A DNA stretch of 64,000 nt from an uncultured Bacilli bacterium (GTDB lineage Bacteria > Bacillota_I > Bacilli_A > RF39 > UBA660). Under the pieces are notes generated by a model. It did not search any database. It worked only from the letters and a program-made list of their open reading frames with translations, and was not told the origin of the DNA. The DNA is taken from the NCBI GenBank assembly GCA_934148535.1, contig CAKPDF010000001.1, positions 1 through 64,000 on the forward strand, written 5' to 3'. Position 1 is the stretch's first letter; each line of letters opens with the position of its first letter. The position numbers and the translations under genes are program-made. Positions 37,896-47,089 of the stretch are shown here, piece after piece.

Positions 37896-39539
37896 AATTT
37901 CTTGAATCACGGTAATAATCATTGGTTTGCAACCAGTTTGACTAACTAAATATTTACTTAATTCATCTCTAATAGTATTTTTAATTTTATTATATTCAAT
38001 ATAATTATTATGAGTATTATTCTTAATAATATTTAAACAAATATTTTTCATCTCATCTATTAGTAAAGTACTATCTTTTACATAAACAAATCCTCTTGTC
38101 AATATTTCAGGACCTGCTAAAATTTCTTTACTTTTTTTATTTATAGTAGCAGATATTATAACGATGCCATTATCGGAAAGCATTTCTCTATCTTTTAATA
38201 CTACTTCTCCAACATCATCACTAGAATTTCCATCAATAGAAACAAAACCACAAGGAACTTTTTCATAATTTTCTACTAACTTACCATTTACAAATGTAAT
38301 TGCATCACCATTTTCTTTAAGTAATATATTATTATCATTTATACCAACTTTACTAGCAAGTTCTGCATTAGCGACTTGTAATCTATACTCTCCTTTTACT
38401 GGAAAATAATATTTAGGTCTCATTAAATCTATCATCATCATTAAATCTTCACTAGAAGCATGATGTGATAAGTATTTAGATGGAGGCAAACTAACAACAT
38501 CTACTCCTTGTTTAGAAATATCATCAAGTAATTTGTAATAAGTCTTTTCTCTACCTTCATAAACTGGAGTCGCTAAAAATACAGTATCATCTTCTTTTAA
38601 TTTAATAAACTTATCATATCCAGATACAATTTTCATAATATTAGAATATGGTTTTTCTCTTTCATTAGAATTAATAATTACTACATCTTTATCATTAATA
38701 TTAGATAAATCACCTATAAACTTCTTATCAATATGTAAATATTTATTCTCCATAGCATCATTAATTATATTTTGTAATCTCTTACCCATGATAACTATTT
38801 TCTTATTAGTCTTTGATACTTCATTAAATAATTCTTGTATTCTATATAAATGTGAATTCAATACATTAAAAATAATTCTTCCTTGAGCGTGTCCAAAAGT
38901 TTCTCTAATCAAATTAGAAATGCGATGATTAGGTGCTGTATGACCACGTTTATCCGCATAAACAGATTCAGTCATTAAACATAATACTCCTTGCTTTCCA
39001 ATATATGCAAGTTTACCAATATCAGTTTGATAATGTCCTCTCATCATTGCATCAAATACAAAATCAGATGCAAAGAAAATAACACCATCTTTAGTATATA
39101 TAGCATAACCAAAATTATCTGGTATTGAATGTGATAAATTTACTGGAAACACACTAATATTGCCCAAGTTTATAGTCTTATAAGCAGAAATTTCAACCAA
39201 GTTATCAGTATTTAATTTAGATGTTTCAAATTCCTTCCTAACTATATCCATAGTAAACTTAGAGGCATAAATATTAATCCCCTCTAAATCTTTAACTATA
39301 TCAGATAATGCTCCAATATTTTCATCATGCCCATGTGTTAAAAATATTCCTTTTATTCTTTTCTTATTTTCTTTTAAATATTCTATATTTGGAATTAAAT
39401 AATCAATACCAAGCATTGTTTCATCCGCATATCTAAGCCCAGCATCAATTACTAGAATATCTTTATCGACTTCAACGACATACATATTCTTTCCATTTTC
39501 ATTAAGCCCTCCAAGGGCAAAAATCTTAATTTTACTCAT
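37893..39539 (-). CDS. RNase J paralogue with altered metal site (J2-like)
   Basis: About 548 residues, beta-lactamase/beta-CASP RNase J fold. The metal motif HxHxDH reads THGHDENIG, so the Asp and last His are Glu and Asn, as in RNase J2-type subunits (B. subtilis J2 also deviates here). Other motifs remain: VNLSHSIPDNFGYA, VFVFDAMMRG-like Asp, LFNEVSK and LSHHASSEDL (C-terminal His). J2 has weak activity alone and supports J1 in a complex; whether J1 exists elsewhere is not visible. ATG at 39539 follows AAAGGAGAAT. Confidence 0.85.
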   Translation of the reverse strand: MSKIKIFALGGLNENGKNMYVVEVDKDILVIDAGLRYADETMLGIDYLIPNIEYLKENKKRIKGIFLTHGHDENIGALSDIVKDLEGINIYASKFTMDIVRKEFETSKLNTDNLVEISAYKTINLGNISVFPVNLSHSIPDNFGYAIYTKDGVIFFASDFVFDAMMRGHYQTDIGKLAYIGKQGVLCLMTESVYADKRGHTAPNHRISNLIRETFGHAQGRIIFNVLNSHLYRIQELFNEVSKTNKKIVIMGKRLQNIINDAMENKYLHIDKKFIGDLSNINDKDVVIINSNEREKPYSNIMKIVSGYDKFIKLKEDDTVFLATPVYEGREKTYYKLLDDISKQGVDVVSLPPSKYLSHHASSEDLMMMIDLMRPKYYFPVKGEYRLQVANAELASKVGINDNNILLKENGDAITFVNGKLVENYEKVPCGFVSIDGNSSDDVGEVVLKDREMLSDNGIVIISATINKKSKEILAGPEILTRGFVYVKDSTLLIDEMKNICLNIIKNNTHNNYIEYNKIKNTIRDELSKYLVSQTGCKPMIITVIQEI

Positions 39540-39604
39540 AAATTCTCCTTTCATAATTTTTTATAAAGTATAAAAGACTATATAATTATAGCAAATAACC
39601 AAAT

Positions 39605-39628
39605 AAAAAGCAAGTATTTACTTGCTGT
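39605..39628 (-). terminator. Terminator of the sigma-like gene
   Basis: AGCAAGTA/TACTTGCT (39609-39616 with 39619-39626) around the TAA stop, followed by TTTTATTT on the minus strand. Confidence 0.75.
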
Positions 39629-40223
39629 TAAGTTTTAGCATTAAAGGTTTAGTCGATATATCTTTTCTTTGGAAATTTTCTAAAAACATAAAATAATCTT
39701 TCAAAGTTCGATGATAAACTACATCATCATTAAATACAGGAAATAATTTCATATTTTTCTTTCTAAATAATAAAAATATATCTTCATTACTTAAATTTAC
39801 TAAATCTGATGAATATATAATTTTATTTTTTTCAAATACTTCTAAAGTATCATAATCAATATTATTTAATGAATATATACTATCAGTACCATACTCTCTT
39901 ATTTTATTTTGTCTTCTAATATAATCATAGATTTTTTTCATAGATTGAATATAGATTACTTTTACTTTACTTTCATTACAACCTATAGCAATACTAATTT
40001 CAGAAGTGGTAGATCCTATGGCACTTTCATATATTCCATAATAACATCTAATTATGTAAGTTTCTAATTCACTTAATAAGAATACTTCTCTTACTACCAA
40101 ATTACATATTTCATTTAACATTTTTCTTTTAGTAAATTCATCAATACAAATACCAAACTTTATTTCTAAATCATCAAATAATTTATAAATATTTTTAAAT
40201 AATTTATTACTACTAAATCGCAT
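39618..40223 (-). CDS. Sigma-70 region 4-like DNA-binding protein
   Basis: 201 residues. Residues ~45-105 (LSELETYIIRCYYGIYES, TTSEISIAIGCNESKVKVIYIQSMKKIY) have the helix-turn-helix pattern of sigma region 4; no region 2 is visible. The C-terminal half is helical and unrelated. It may be a partial sigma or anti-activator; the regulon is unknown. GGTGGTATTAG precedes ATG. Next in order after Cse60-like and lipoprotein genes in the uppS-eno direction. Confidence 0.5.
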   Translation of the reverse strand: MRFSSNKLFKNIYKLFDDLEIKFGICIDEFTKRKMLNEICNLVVREVFLLSELETYIIRCYYGIYESAIGSTTSEISIAIGCNESKVKVIYIQSMKKIYDYIRRQNKIREYGTDSIYSLNNIDYDTLEVFEKNKIIYSSDLVNLSNEDIFLLFRKKNMKLFPVFNDDVVYHRTLKDYFMFLENFQRKDISTKPLMLKLNSK

Positions 40224-40276
40224 ACTAATACCACCAAACTAGTAATTAATATAACATATAGAAAAATACAAGTCAA

Positions 40277-40447
40277 TTATTTATATATAATTAAGCAAGA
40301 AAAACAGTATATTTGTTCTTCACTATAAACGCTATTAGAGACACTAAATTTAATATCAATAATCTCAGGATCATTTTTACTTATAAAATCATTAATATCA
40401 CTTTCTAAATCTTTTTCATCAGATTCATCAAATAATTTAACTTTCAT
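40277..40447 (-). CDS. Cse60-like small protein
   Basis: 56 residues (MKVKLFDESDEKDLESDIND, EIIDIKFSVSN, FSCLIIY). This matches the Cse60 family, a small compartment-specific sporulation protein in B. subtilis (sigma-E controlled). ATG at 40447 follows GGTGATAGT; the longer ORF lacks a Shine-Dalgarno. Role here is unknown. Confidence 0.7.
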   Translation of the reverse strand: MKVKLFDESDEKDLESDINDFISKNDPEIIDIKFSVSNSVYSEEQIYCFSCLIIYK

Positions 40448-40483
40448 ACTATCACCATAATTAATATAAAACAAAAAAGATAT

Positions 40484-40957
40484 TTATTTTGTCGTTTTAT
40501 AATAAATATCCTTTACTTCACCATCTTCAGTTTTATATTCAATCCATATCTTTAATTCTAAATCAAGTTTCTTAATATCTTTAGTTGTATCAATATAACC
40601 AACTAAAGTGATATTAGAAGTATCAGAAACAGTAAGACTTCTACCTTTGTCAAATACTCCTATAGTAGGAAAAACTTCTTCTGTAAAATAATTATGCACA
40701 ATCATCATTTTTATATTATTCATATTTTCCTTAGGATTTGAAATAACAGTGGTATAACTTACAGATTCATCATTAACTCTATCTATAGATATAGTAATAT
40801 CGCATGGCAAATCATCATTTTCTGAAAATTCAGTTCTATCAACTAAATCACTTTTATATGCTAAATATTCACTTTTTTCTTCTTGATCTGTTGTTTCCTG
40901 CTTACAACCGGTCATAAAAATAAATATAAGTAATATAGTAATTATTTTTTTCAACAT
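40484..40957 (-). CDS. Hypothetical lipoprotein
   Basis: About 157 residues. Lipoprotein signal with lipobox FMTGC (Cys ~16), then a hydrophilic strand-rich domain (CDITISIDRVNDESVSYTTV, SNITLVGYIDTT) of Ig-like appearance. No family is recognised. AGGTGG precedes ATG, with an in-frame GTG two codons before. Starts seven bases after eno. Confidence 0.75.
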   Translation of the reverse strand: MLKKIITILLIFIFMTGCKQETTDQEEKSEYLAYKSDLVDRTEFSENDDLPCDITISIDRVNDESVSYTTVISNPKENMNNIKMMIVHNYFTEEVFPTIGVFDKGRSLTVSDTSNITLVGYIDTTKDIKKLDLELKIWIEYKTEDGEVKDIYYKTTK

Positions 40958-40963
40958 ACCCAC

Positions 40964-42187
40964 CTACTTAACTTGTTCCTCTATTCTTGTTAATCTATTA
41001 TACTTACTAAGTCTATCACTTCTAGACATAGAACCAGTCTTAATTTGACCTAATTCTAGCGCTACTGCAAAATCCGCTATATAATTATCTTCTGTCTCAC
41101 CACTTCTATGAGAAATAATAGTTTTATAACCATTATTCTTAGCAAGATTAATTGTATCTATAGTCTCACTAACACTACCAATTTGATTTAATTTTATTAA
41201 TATTGCATTAGCAATTCTCATATCAATTCCTTTTTGTAATAATTTAGGATTAGTTACAAATAAATCATCACCTACTAATTGTATTTTATCACCTAACTTA
41301 TCTGTTAATATTTTCCAACCATCATAATCCTCTTCAGCCATACCATCTTCAATTGATATAACTGGATATTTACTAATTAACTCAACATAAAAATCAAGCA
41401 TTTCTTCTTTAGTCATATCATTACCTTCAAAATGATACATATTATCTTTAAAAAATTCCGAAGCTGCTACATCTAAACCAAAGAATATATCTTTACCTAA
41501 TACATAATTAGTACTATTAATGGCTTCACTAATTAAGTCTAAAGCTTCATGGGTAGAATTAATATTAGGAGCAAAACCGCCTTCATCTCCCACTCCACAA
41601 GCTAGACCACGTTTCTTTAAGATATTTTTTAAACTATGAAATACCTCTGCTCCCATTCTTAAATTATCACTATAATTATCCTTAGAAGGTATTATCATAA
41701 ATTCTTGAATATCTAATCCGTTCTCAGCATGAGCTCCACCATTTAAAATATTCATCATACATCTAGGTAATAATCTACCATTACCAATATATTCGTATAG
41801 TTCTTTATTAGAGTACATTGCAGCTGCTTTTAAACACGCTAGGGAAACACCTAATATAGCATTAGCACCTAAATTACTTTTATCTTCTGTTCCATCTAAC
41901 TCTAATAACTTATTATCAATTTCTCTTTGATTTAATGAATCCATCCCAATAATATTATTGCGAATAATATTATTAACATTATTAACAGCTTTTAATACTC
42001 CCTTACCATTATATCTTGATGGATCACCATCTCTAAGTTCTAATGCTTCATTAACTCCACAAGATGCTCCACTTGGAACAGAAGCTGTAGCCTTTATTCC
42101 ACTTTCTAATATAACATCTACTTCAACTGTAGGATTTCCTCTAGAATCTAATATTTCCCTTCCTTTAACATCTTTAATTTTACTCAT
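40964..42187 (-). CDS. eno: Enolase
   Basis: About 407 residues (usual ~430). Interconverts 2-phosphoglycerate and phosphoenolpyruvate. N-terminal [25 protein letters not shown] (about residue 200), [14 protein letters not shown] (Asp/Glu metal ligands), [10 protein letters not shown] and [11 protein letters not shown] (about 357). GGAGATGATAAG precedes ATG 42187, within the end of uppS (8-base overlap). A neighbour of ppdK only in function. Confidence 0.97.
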   Translation of the reverse strand: MSKIKDVKGREILDSRGNPTVEVDVILESGIKATASVPSGASCGVNEALELRDGDPSRYNGKGVLKAVNNVNNIIRNNIIGMDSLNQREIDNKLLELDGTEDKSNLGANAILGVSLACLKAAAMYSNKELYEYIGNGRLLPRCMMNILNGGAHAENGLDIQEFMIIPSKDNYSDNLRMGAEVFHSLKNILKKRGLACGVGDEGGFAPNINSTHEALDLISEAINSTNYVLGKDIFFGLDVAASEFFKDNMYHFEGNDMTKEEMLDFYVELISKYPVISIEDGMAEEDYDGWKILTDKLGDKIQLVGDDLFVTNPKLLQKGIDMRIANAILIKLNQIGSVSETIDTINLAKNNGYKTIISHRSGETEDNYIADFAVALELGQIKTGSMSRSDRLSKYNRLTRIEEQVK

Positions 42188-42923
42188 TCTTATCATCTCC
42201 ATTATCTTTATTATCTATATTATAATTAATACCACCAAATCTTCTATCTCTTTTAGTATATTCTATTAATGCCTTATCAAATTCCTTCTCATCAAAATCA
42301 GGAAAATATGTTTTAGGAAAATAAAATTCTGCATAAGAATTTTGCCATAATAAGAAATTAGATAATCTTAATTCCCCACTAGTTCTTATCATTAAATCGA
42401 CATCAGGTAAATTTTGATATAAATAAGAAGAAAATAATTCTTCATCTATATCATCACTATTAATACCTGCATCAACTATTTTTTTAGCAGCATCTATTAT
42501 TTCTGCCCTACCACTATAGTTAAGACAAATATTTAAAATACCACCAGTATTATTTTTAGTATTCTCCATCATATAATTTCTTCCTTCAATAACCTCTTTA
42601 CTAAGTGGTTCATCTCTTCCAGAAAAAACTACTTTAATATTATTTTTATTAAATTCTTTAGTTTTACTTTTAAATAATTTAGTAAAGATATTCATAAGAT
42701 GTTCTACTTCTTCTTTGCTTCTTTTAAAATTTTCACAAGAAAAACAATATAAACTAAGTACTTCTACTCCGCAAGATAAAATATACTTACTTAAACTGAC
42801 CATATTTTTAAATCCTGCATCATGTCCTTTACTTCTTGGTAAACCTTTTTCCTTAGCCCATCTACCATTACCATCTAATATAATAGCAACATGTCTAGGA
42901 ATTTTAATATTATTTAAATCCAT
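42180..42923 (-). CDS. uppS: Undecaprenyl diphosphate synthase
   Basis: About 247 residues. Makes the C55 carrier lipid for peptidoglycan and teichoic acids. [20 protein letters not shown] (active Asp), [23 protein letters not shown] and [18 protein letters not shown] are cis-prenyltransferase hallmarks. ATG at 42923 follows GAGAGGATG; the longer reading frame starts inside the leader hairpin region. Overlaps eno by eight bases. Confidence 0.97.
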   Translation of the reverse strand: MDLNNIKIPRHVAIILDGNGRWAKEKGLPRSKGHDAGFKNMVSLSKYILSCGVEVLSLYCFSCENFKRSKEEVEHLMNIFTKLFKSKTKEFNKNNIKVVFSGRDEPLSKEVIEGRNYMMENTKNNTGGILNICLNYSGRAEIIDAAKKIVDAGINSDDIDEELFSSYLYQNLPDVDLMIRTSGELRLSNFLLWQNSYAEFYFPKTYFPDFDEKEFDKALIEYTKRDRRFGGINYNIDNKDNGDDKNE

Positions 42924-42962
42924 AATTACATCCTCTCTATACAAATAAATGATAACATATAT

Positions 42963-42990
42963 AAAAGATTTTATCAAGAAAAAATCTTTT
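42963..42990 (-). terminator. Hairpin between Trx-like gene and uppS
   Basis: AAAAGATTTT/AAAATCTTTT stem (42963-42972 with 42981-42990). It lacks a good T-run, so it may end the nifS operon weakly or form an uppS leader structure. Confidence 0.35.
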
Positions 42991-43197
42991 ATGTTAACAA
43001 TAGTTATTAATGATATACTCTAAAAATTTGACAATATTAATATAATTGCAAATTATCTATTTACAAAAAAATGATACAATGTACTTAAGTCATTATATCA
43101 TATAGATAAAACTTTAATTATTTTTCACAAATTAAAATTTTTGTTACTTTTCATTGTGATTAAATCCATAATATATATTTAAAATTGTAATACGATT

Positions 43198-44250
43198 TTA
43201 TTTACTATGTTTATTAAAATTATATTTTTGTTTAAAATTAATTTTAGTTATTATTTTTGATATTAAAAATAAAAATAATATGTTTATTAATAAATATGTG
43301 GTTACATATATTAATATATTTAATATTTTTTGAAAATTTCCTATTAAGTTTAGGTTAAATATTTTTTTTAAAATATTTATATTTGTTAATTCAAAATATA
43401 TTTTTATTATTAATATTGCTACTACTGGTAATAGTACATTTATTATTTGTTTTTGCTTATGACTAATTGAAATCAATAAAATTGACATTAATAAAATTAT
43501 TAACAAAATTATAATAATATTATATTTATTATCGTATGAAAAATATTTTAGTATTTCTGGGATTATTATACTAGTTAAATATATTGAGGATAATGTTATC
43601 TTTTTTTGAATATTTTTAGTTTTTACTATTATTAATGATATAAATATTAATAACAATATATTTACATAATTAAAACTCTGTTCTATTCCTAATAGCATTG
43701 CAGTTGTGGATACATCTATATCTTTGCTATTTATTACATTCATAATTTTAAAGTTAGTATTTTTTTGTTGATATTCTTCTAAGGTTGGGATTTTTTTGTT
43801 TACATCTTCTAATACTTCTTTATTACCATTTAGTATATTATCTTTTTGATATTCATTATAATATTTTTTATAATAATTTAATGTTACTACTATTTTGGGT
43901 AGAGTTTTTTCTTGCGAGTATCCTGTGTATACTTCACTTCCTATTATTGTTATTGGTACTGCATTCATTGTTATTTTATATTTATTTTTTATTTCTGTAA
44001 TTATTTCTTCATTTTTTTCATCTGATATTTCATATTTATAAACTTTTATATTTTTATATTGTTTTTCTAATTTCTTTAAATCTTTGATTTCTTCTTTACA
44101 ATGTGGGCAAGTGTTTGAATGAATTAAATAAATATTTATTTGATTATTTTTATAATCTTCTGCGTAAACTTTTGGTACTACTGATAAAAGGAATATTAAT
44201 AATATTATTTTTAAAATATTATTTACTTTAATGTCAATTTTTTGTAACAT
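43198..44250 (-). CDS. Exported thioredoxin-like domain plus membrane helices
   Basis: 350 residues: a signal-type helix (residues ~11-30, ending VPKVYAED), an exported thioredoxin-like domain with CPHC (SNTCPHCKEEIKDL, about 48-51) and cis-Pro loop AVPITIIG (~100), a linker, then about five transmembrane helices (residues ~190-340). It resembles disulfide carriers fused to a DsbD/CcdA-like or vitamin-K-like module, but the helices lack obvious Cys. ATG overlaps the nifS end by 28 bases and no Shine-Dalgarno is evident, so translational coupling or another start is likely. Confidence 0.6.
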   Translation of the reverse strand: MLQKIDIKVNNILKIILLIFLLSVVPKVYAEDYKNNQINIYLIHSNTCPHCKEEIKDLKKLEKQYKNIKVYKYEISDEKNEEIITEIKNKYKITMNAVPITIIGSEVYTGYSQEKTLPKIVVTLNYYKKYYNEYQKDNILNGNKEVLEDVNKKIPTLEEYQQKNTNFKIMNVINSKDIDVSTTAMLLGIEQSFNYVNILLLIFISLIIVKTKNIQKKITLSSIYLTSIIIPEILKYFSYDNKYNIIIILLIILLMSILLISISHKQKQIINVLLPVVAILIIKIYFELTNINILKKIFNLNLIGNFQKILNILIYVTTYLLINILFLFLISKIITKINFKQKYNFNKHSK

Positions 44251-45347
44251 TCGTCGAAAGTTTTTGTAAATTCTTCTATTTCTTTTTCAGTAGTTAAATA
44301 TGATAGACTTATTCTTAGGCTAGTGCTAGCATAATCTTTATTTTTAGTGACGCTATAAACTGATTCTGACATTGTATTTGCTTTTGAACAAGCACTTTTG
44401 GTTGATATATATATGTTTTTTTCATCTAGAGCATGAACAAATGTCTCTGGTTTTATATCTTTAATACTAAAATTTATTACATATGGTATAGATTTTTCTG
44501 TGCTATTGATATGAACCTTGGAATACTTTGTTAAATTATCTTTAACAAGATCATTTAGAATTTTTACTTTATTATAGTTTTCTTCTACTTTAGGTATTAT
44601 TAATTCTAAGGCTTTCATCATTGATACGATTAATGGTAACGCTGGGGTTCCACTTCTGTATACTGTTGTACTTTTTCCTCCATGAATTAATGGATCAATT
44701 TCAATATTTTCTTTTTTGTATAATAAGCCTATTCCTTTAAAGCCATATATTTTATGAGCGGAAATACTTGCTAAGTCTACTTTTGATAGATCAATATTTA
44801 TTTTTCCTATTGCTTGAGTACAGTCTACATGTAAGTAACATTTGGGATAGCATTTAACTATATGAGATATTTTTTCTATTGGTTGCTTTATACCTAATTC
44901 ACTATCTACAGCACAGATACTTACTAATAGGGTGTTATCATTTATTAATTGCTTTAAGTGTTCTAGGTCTACTTCACCATTTTCTAAAATATTTACGTAG
45001 TCTACTACAAATCCATTTTCGGTTAGATATTTTACTGTTTCTGTTATTGATGAGTGTTCTAATTTAGTTGTTATTATATGGTTTGCTCTTTTTTTATATT
45101 TAAAACATATTCCTTTTAAGGCTTGGTTATTTGATTCACTTGCACCTGATGTGTATATTATTTCAGTAGGTTTTACTTTTAATAATTTTGCTATTTTATT
45201 AGTAGCATATTCTTCTAATTCTTTAGATTTAATTCCTAGGCTATGTAATGAATTACTATTAGCATAGTATTCTCTTGCAACTTTGTTATATACTTCTATT
45301 ACTTTTTCATCTGGTTTGGTTGTTGCTGAATAATCTAAATATATCAT
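44223..45347 (-). CDS. Cysteine desulfurase (NifS/IscS-like)
   Basis: About 374 residues, class V aminotransferase with PLP Lys in SISAHKIYGFKGIG (about 200) and the Cys loop in STKSACSKANTMSESV (about 325). N-terminal IYLDYSATTKPDEKVIEVY. It delivers sulfur for thiolation or Fe-S clusters; in Bacilli such copies usually pair with thiI, which is not seen here. ATG at 45347 follows GAGGTGATTT; this Shine-Dalgarno is part of a long hairpin. Next gene is a thioredoxin-like membrane protein. Confidence 0.92.
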   Translation of the reverse strand: MIYLDYSATTKPDEKVIEVYNKVAREYYANSNSLHSLGIKSKELEEYATNKIAKLLKVKPTEIIYTSGASESNNQALKGICFKYKKRANHIITTKLEHSSITETVKYLTENGFVVDYVNILENGEVDLEHLKQLINDNTLLVSICAVDSELGIKQPIEKISHIVKCYPKCYLHVDCTQAIGKINIDLSKVDLASISAHKIYGFKGIGLLYKKENIEIDPLIHGGKSTTVYRSGTPALPLIVSMMKALELIIPKVEENYNKVKILNDLVKDNLTKYSKVHINSTEKSIPYVINFSIKDIKPETFVHALDEKNIYISTKSACSKANTMSESVYSVTKNKDYASTSLRISLSYLTTEKEIEEFTKTFDECYKKLTLK

Positions 45348-45350
45348 AAT

Positions 45351-45419
45351 AAAAATCACCTCGTTCTAGTTATATTTTATCATATTATAGATAAAATTAC
45401 TAGTTCTAGGTGATTTTAT
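45351..45419 (-). terminator. Large hairpin covering the nifS ribosome site
   Basis: An imperfect inverted repeat: AAAATCACCT plus CTAGT and TTTATC pair with GATAAA, ACTAG and AGGTGATTTT. The right arm contains the GAGGTGAT Shine-Dalgarno of nifS and is followed by TTTTTATT. It could both end transcription of the surface-protein genes and mask nifS translation. Confidence 0.55.
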
Positions 45420-45426
45420 ATTTTTC

Positions 45427-47073
45427 TTAACTTAGAACAATTCTAAATGTAGTATCTGTCTGAGGGTTACCATCATAGTATGAGGTTTTAAATATATTAG
45501 CGTCTTTTTCTGTGTTGGTAGCTCCTGCTGTTATCCATAATTGTTCTGTAGTTATGTCTGTTATTTCTTCTTGATATTGTATCCATCCTAATTGGTTGGT
45601 ACTATTAAATACATCATAATATTTTGAATCTATTTCGTCTAAGAAACTTATATTATTTTTATTTGTTAACATTATTAATTCTTGGGCACCACCTGCCATA
45701 TCATATACTCCATATATATTTCCTGTAGTTGATCCTACTATAGTTCTGTCAAATTCATCGGTAGGCAAACCATTTTCATCTAATTTTTGACCAATGTATG
45801 AATATTCTCCATAGTCTAAGATTTTATCTGTGTGTCCCATAGATGATCCGGTGTTATAATATGTACTGTTGTTTGCATAAACTTTTCTACAACCATTTTT
45901 AGCACCATTGCATATTCCATAAGTGCTGTTAGTTAGATATGCTACTGCACTCCATTCTGACATTTTTATAGGATGAGAATCTGTTTTTTCGTCTTGGGTA
46001 TTTGCTGTGCTTTCAAATATTTTTGAAGTGTCATATGCAATTTGGGGAGTGATATAAGTTAAAGCGCTGAAATTAGGTAATATTGTTGGATTATCTGTTA
46101 CTCCTGTTGTTTCAAACTTTCCTATCCAAAATCCTGTTAATTCTTTGTCGCCTAATTTGAATGATGGATGTGTATAATAGTCATTGTTGTTGCCATCACA
46201 TTTTTGATCAGTGCAAACTATTGTTCCTGTACTTTGAGTTCCTTTTTCGAATACTATATTTATTCCATTTTCTATAGCATTATAACTATAATTATTTTCA
46301 TCATTTGTCTGATTTATATCCCATACTTGATATTTAAATCTTGGTATCCAAACTAAATATGCTGTTATATCTTCTGAATTGACTATATCTCCGTTTTCTA
46401 GTTGTTGATTTTTTTCTAGACTGTCTTTAGTTACTAGAGCAACATTAGCCCATTTTTTATTTTCATAATTGTACCATTCATAGTTATCGTTTGTGTTTGT
46501 TTTATCGGCTTTATGCCAATAGTTATCGTTTTCATCAAAATATATTGGTATCATTGTAGATAATAGTTTTGGTACATTGGCACCGCTTGTATCTAGATTT
46601 GTGTTTGCTATATTTTTAATATTTAATGTTTTGGTTATTATTTTTTTGCCTTCTGGTATTATTAGAGCTCCACCATTTATGTATCCGGTTATTACAGATA
46701 GGTTTACCGTTATAGTATTATCTGTATCATTATTTATTATTATTGATACTATTTTATTAGTTTTACCTTCTATTGTATCTTCTGCTTTATTTTGGCTTGT
46801 ATCAGAGATACCTATATTTAATTCTGTTTCTGTACTATAAGCAATTGCATAATTTAATGGCTTTTCATATGGATTATTTACATTTATATCTATTGTTTTT
46901 GTTTCTTTTGAGGATATTTTTATTTCTTGTGATTTAGTACTATCTAATATAAAATTGTAGTCTGCTTGATTATCATTGTTGCCATTATCTATTAGAGCAA
47001 ATGTTGTATATAAACTTGCTACTACTACCATTATAATCAATAGCATTAATAGCATTATTCTGTTTTTTTTCAT
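45427..47073 (-). CDS. Surface protein with FGE/sulfatase-modifying-like domain
   Basis: 548 residues. N-terminal membrane anchor (MLLMLLIIMVVVASLYTTFA), then a strand-rich region (residues ~35-170), and a C-terminal domain with ITAYLVWIPRFKYQVWDI, HPSFKLGDKELTGFWIGKFE, MSEWSAVAYLTNSTYGIC and GNIYGVYDMAGGAQELIM, which resemble formylglycine-generating-enzyme/C-type-lectin-like folds. The NxxGxxDMAGGxxE pattern is close to the FGE motif, but catalytic Cys are uncertain. GGAGGATAT precedes ATG. Follows the related protein at 47090 by 17 bases. Confidence 0.68.
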   Translation of the reverse strand: MKKNRIMLLMLLIIMVVVASLYTTFALIDNGNNDNQADYNFILDSTKSQEIKISSKETKTIDINVNNPYEKPLNYAIAYSTETELNIGISDTSQNKAEDTIEGKTNKIVSIIINNDTDNTITVNLSVITGYINGGALIIPEGKKIITKTLNIKNIANTNLDTSGANVPKLLSTMIPIYFDENDNYWHKADKTNTNDNYEWYNYENKKWANVALVTKDSLEKNQQLENGDIVNSEDITAYLVWIPRFKYQVWDINQTNDENNYSYNAIENGINIVFEKGTQSTGTIVCTDQKCDGNNNDYYTHPSFKLGDKELTGFWIGKFETTGVTDNPTILPNFSALTYITPQIAYDTSKIFESTANTQDEKTDSHPIKMSEWSAVAYLTNSTYGICNGAKNGCRKVYANNSTYYNTGSSMGHTDKILDYGEYSYIGQKLDENGLPTDEFDRTIVGSTTGNIYGVYDMAGGAQELIMLTNKNNISFLDEIDSKYYDVFNSTNQLGWIQYQEEITDITTEQLWITAGATNTEKDANIFKTSYYDGNPQTDTTFRIVLS

Positions 47074-47089
47074 GGCTATATCCTCCTTT

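Noticed and set aside
42978..43197. 220-base gap before uppS as a possible riboswitch
   Set aside because: Beyond one A/T-rich hairpin there is no recognisable aptamer pattern and no conserved core.
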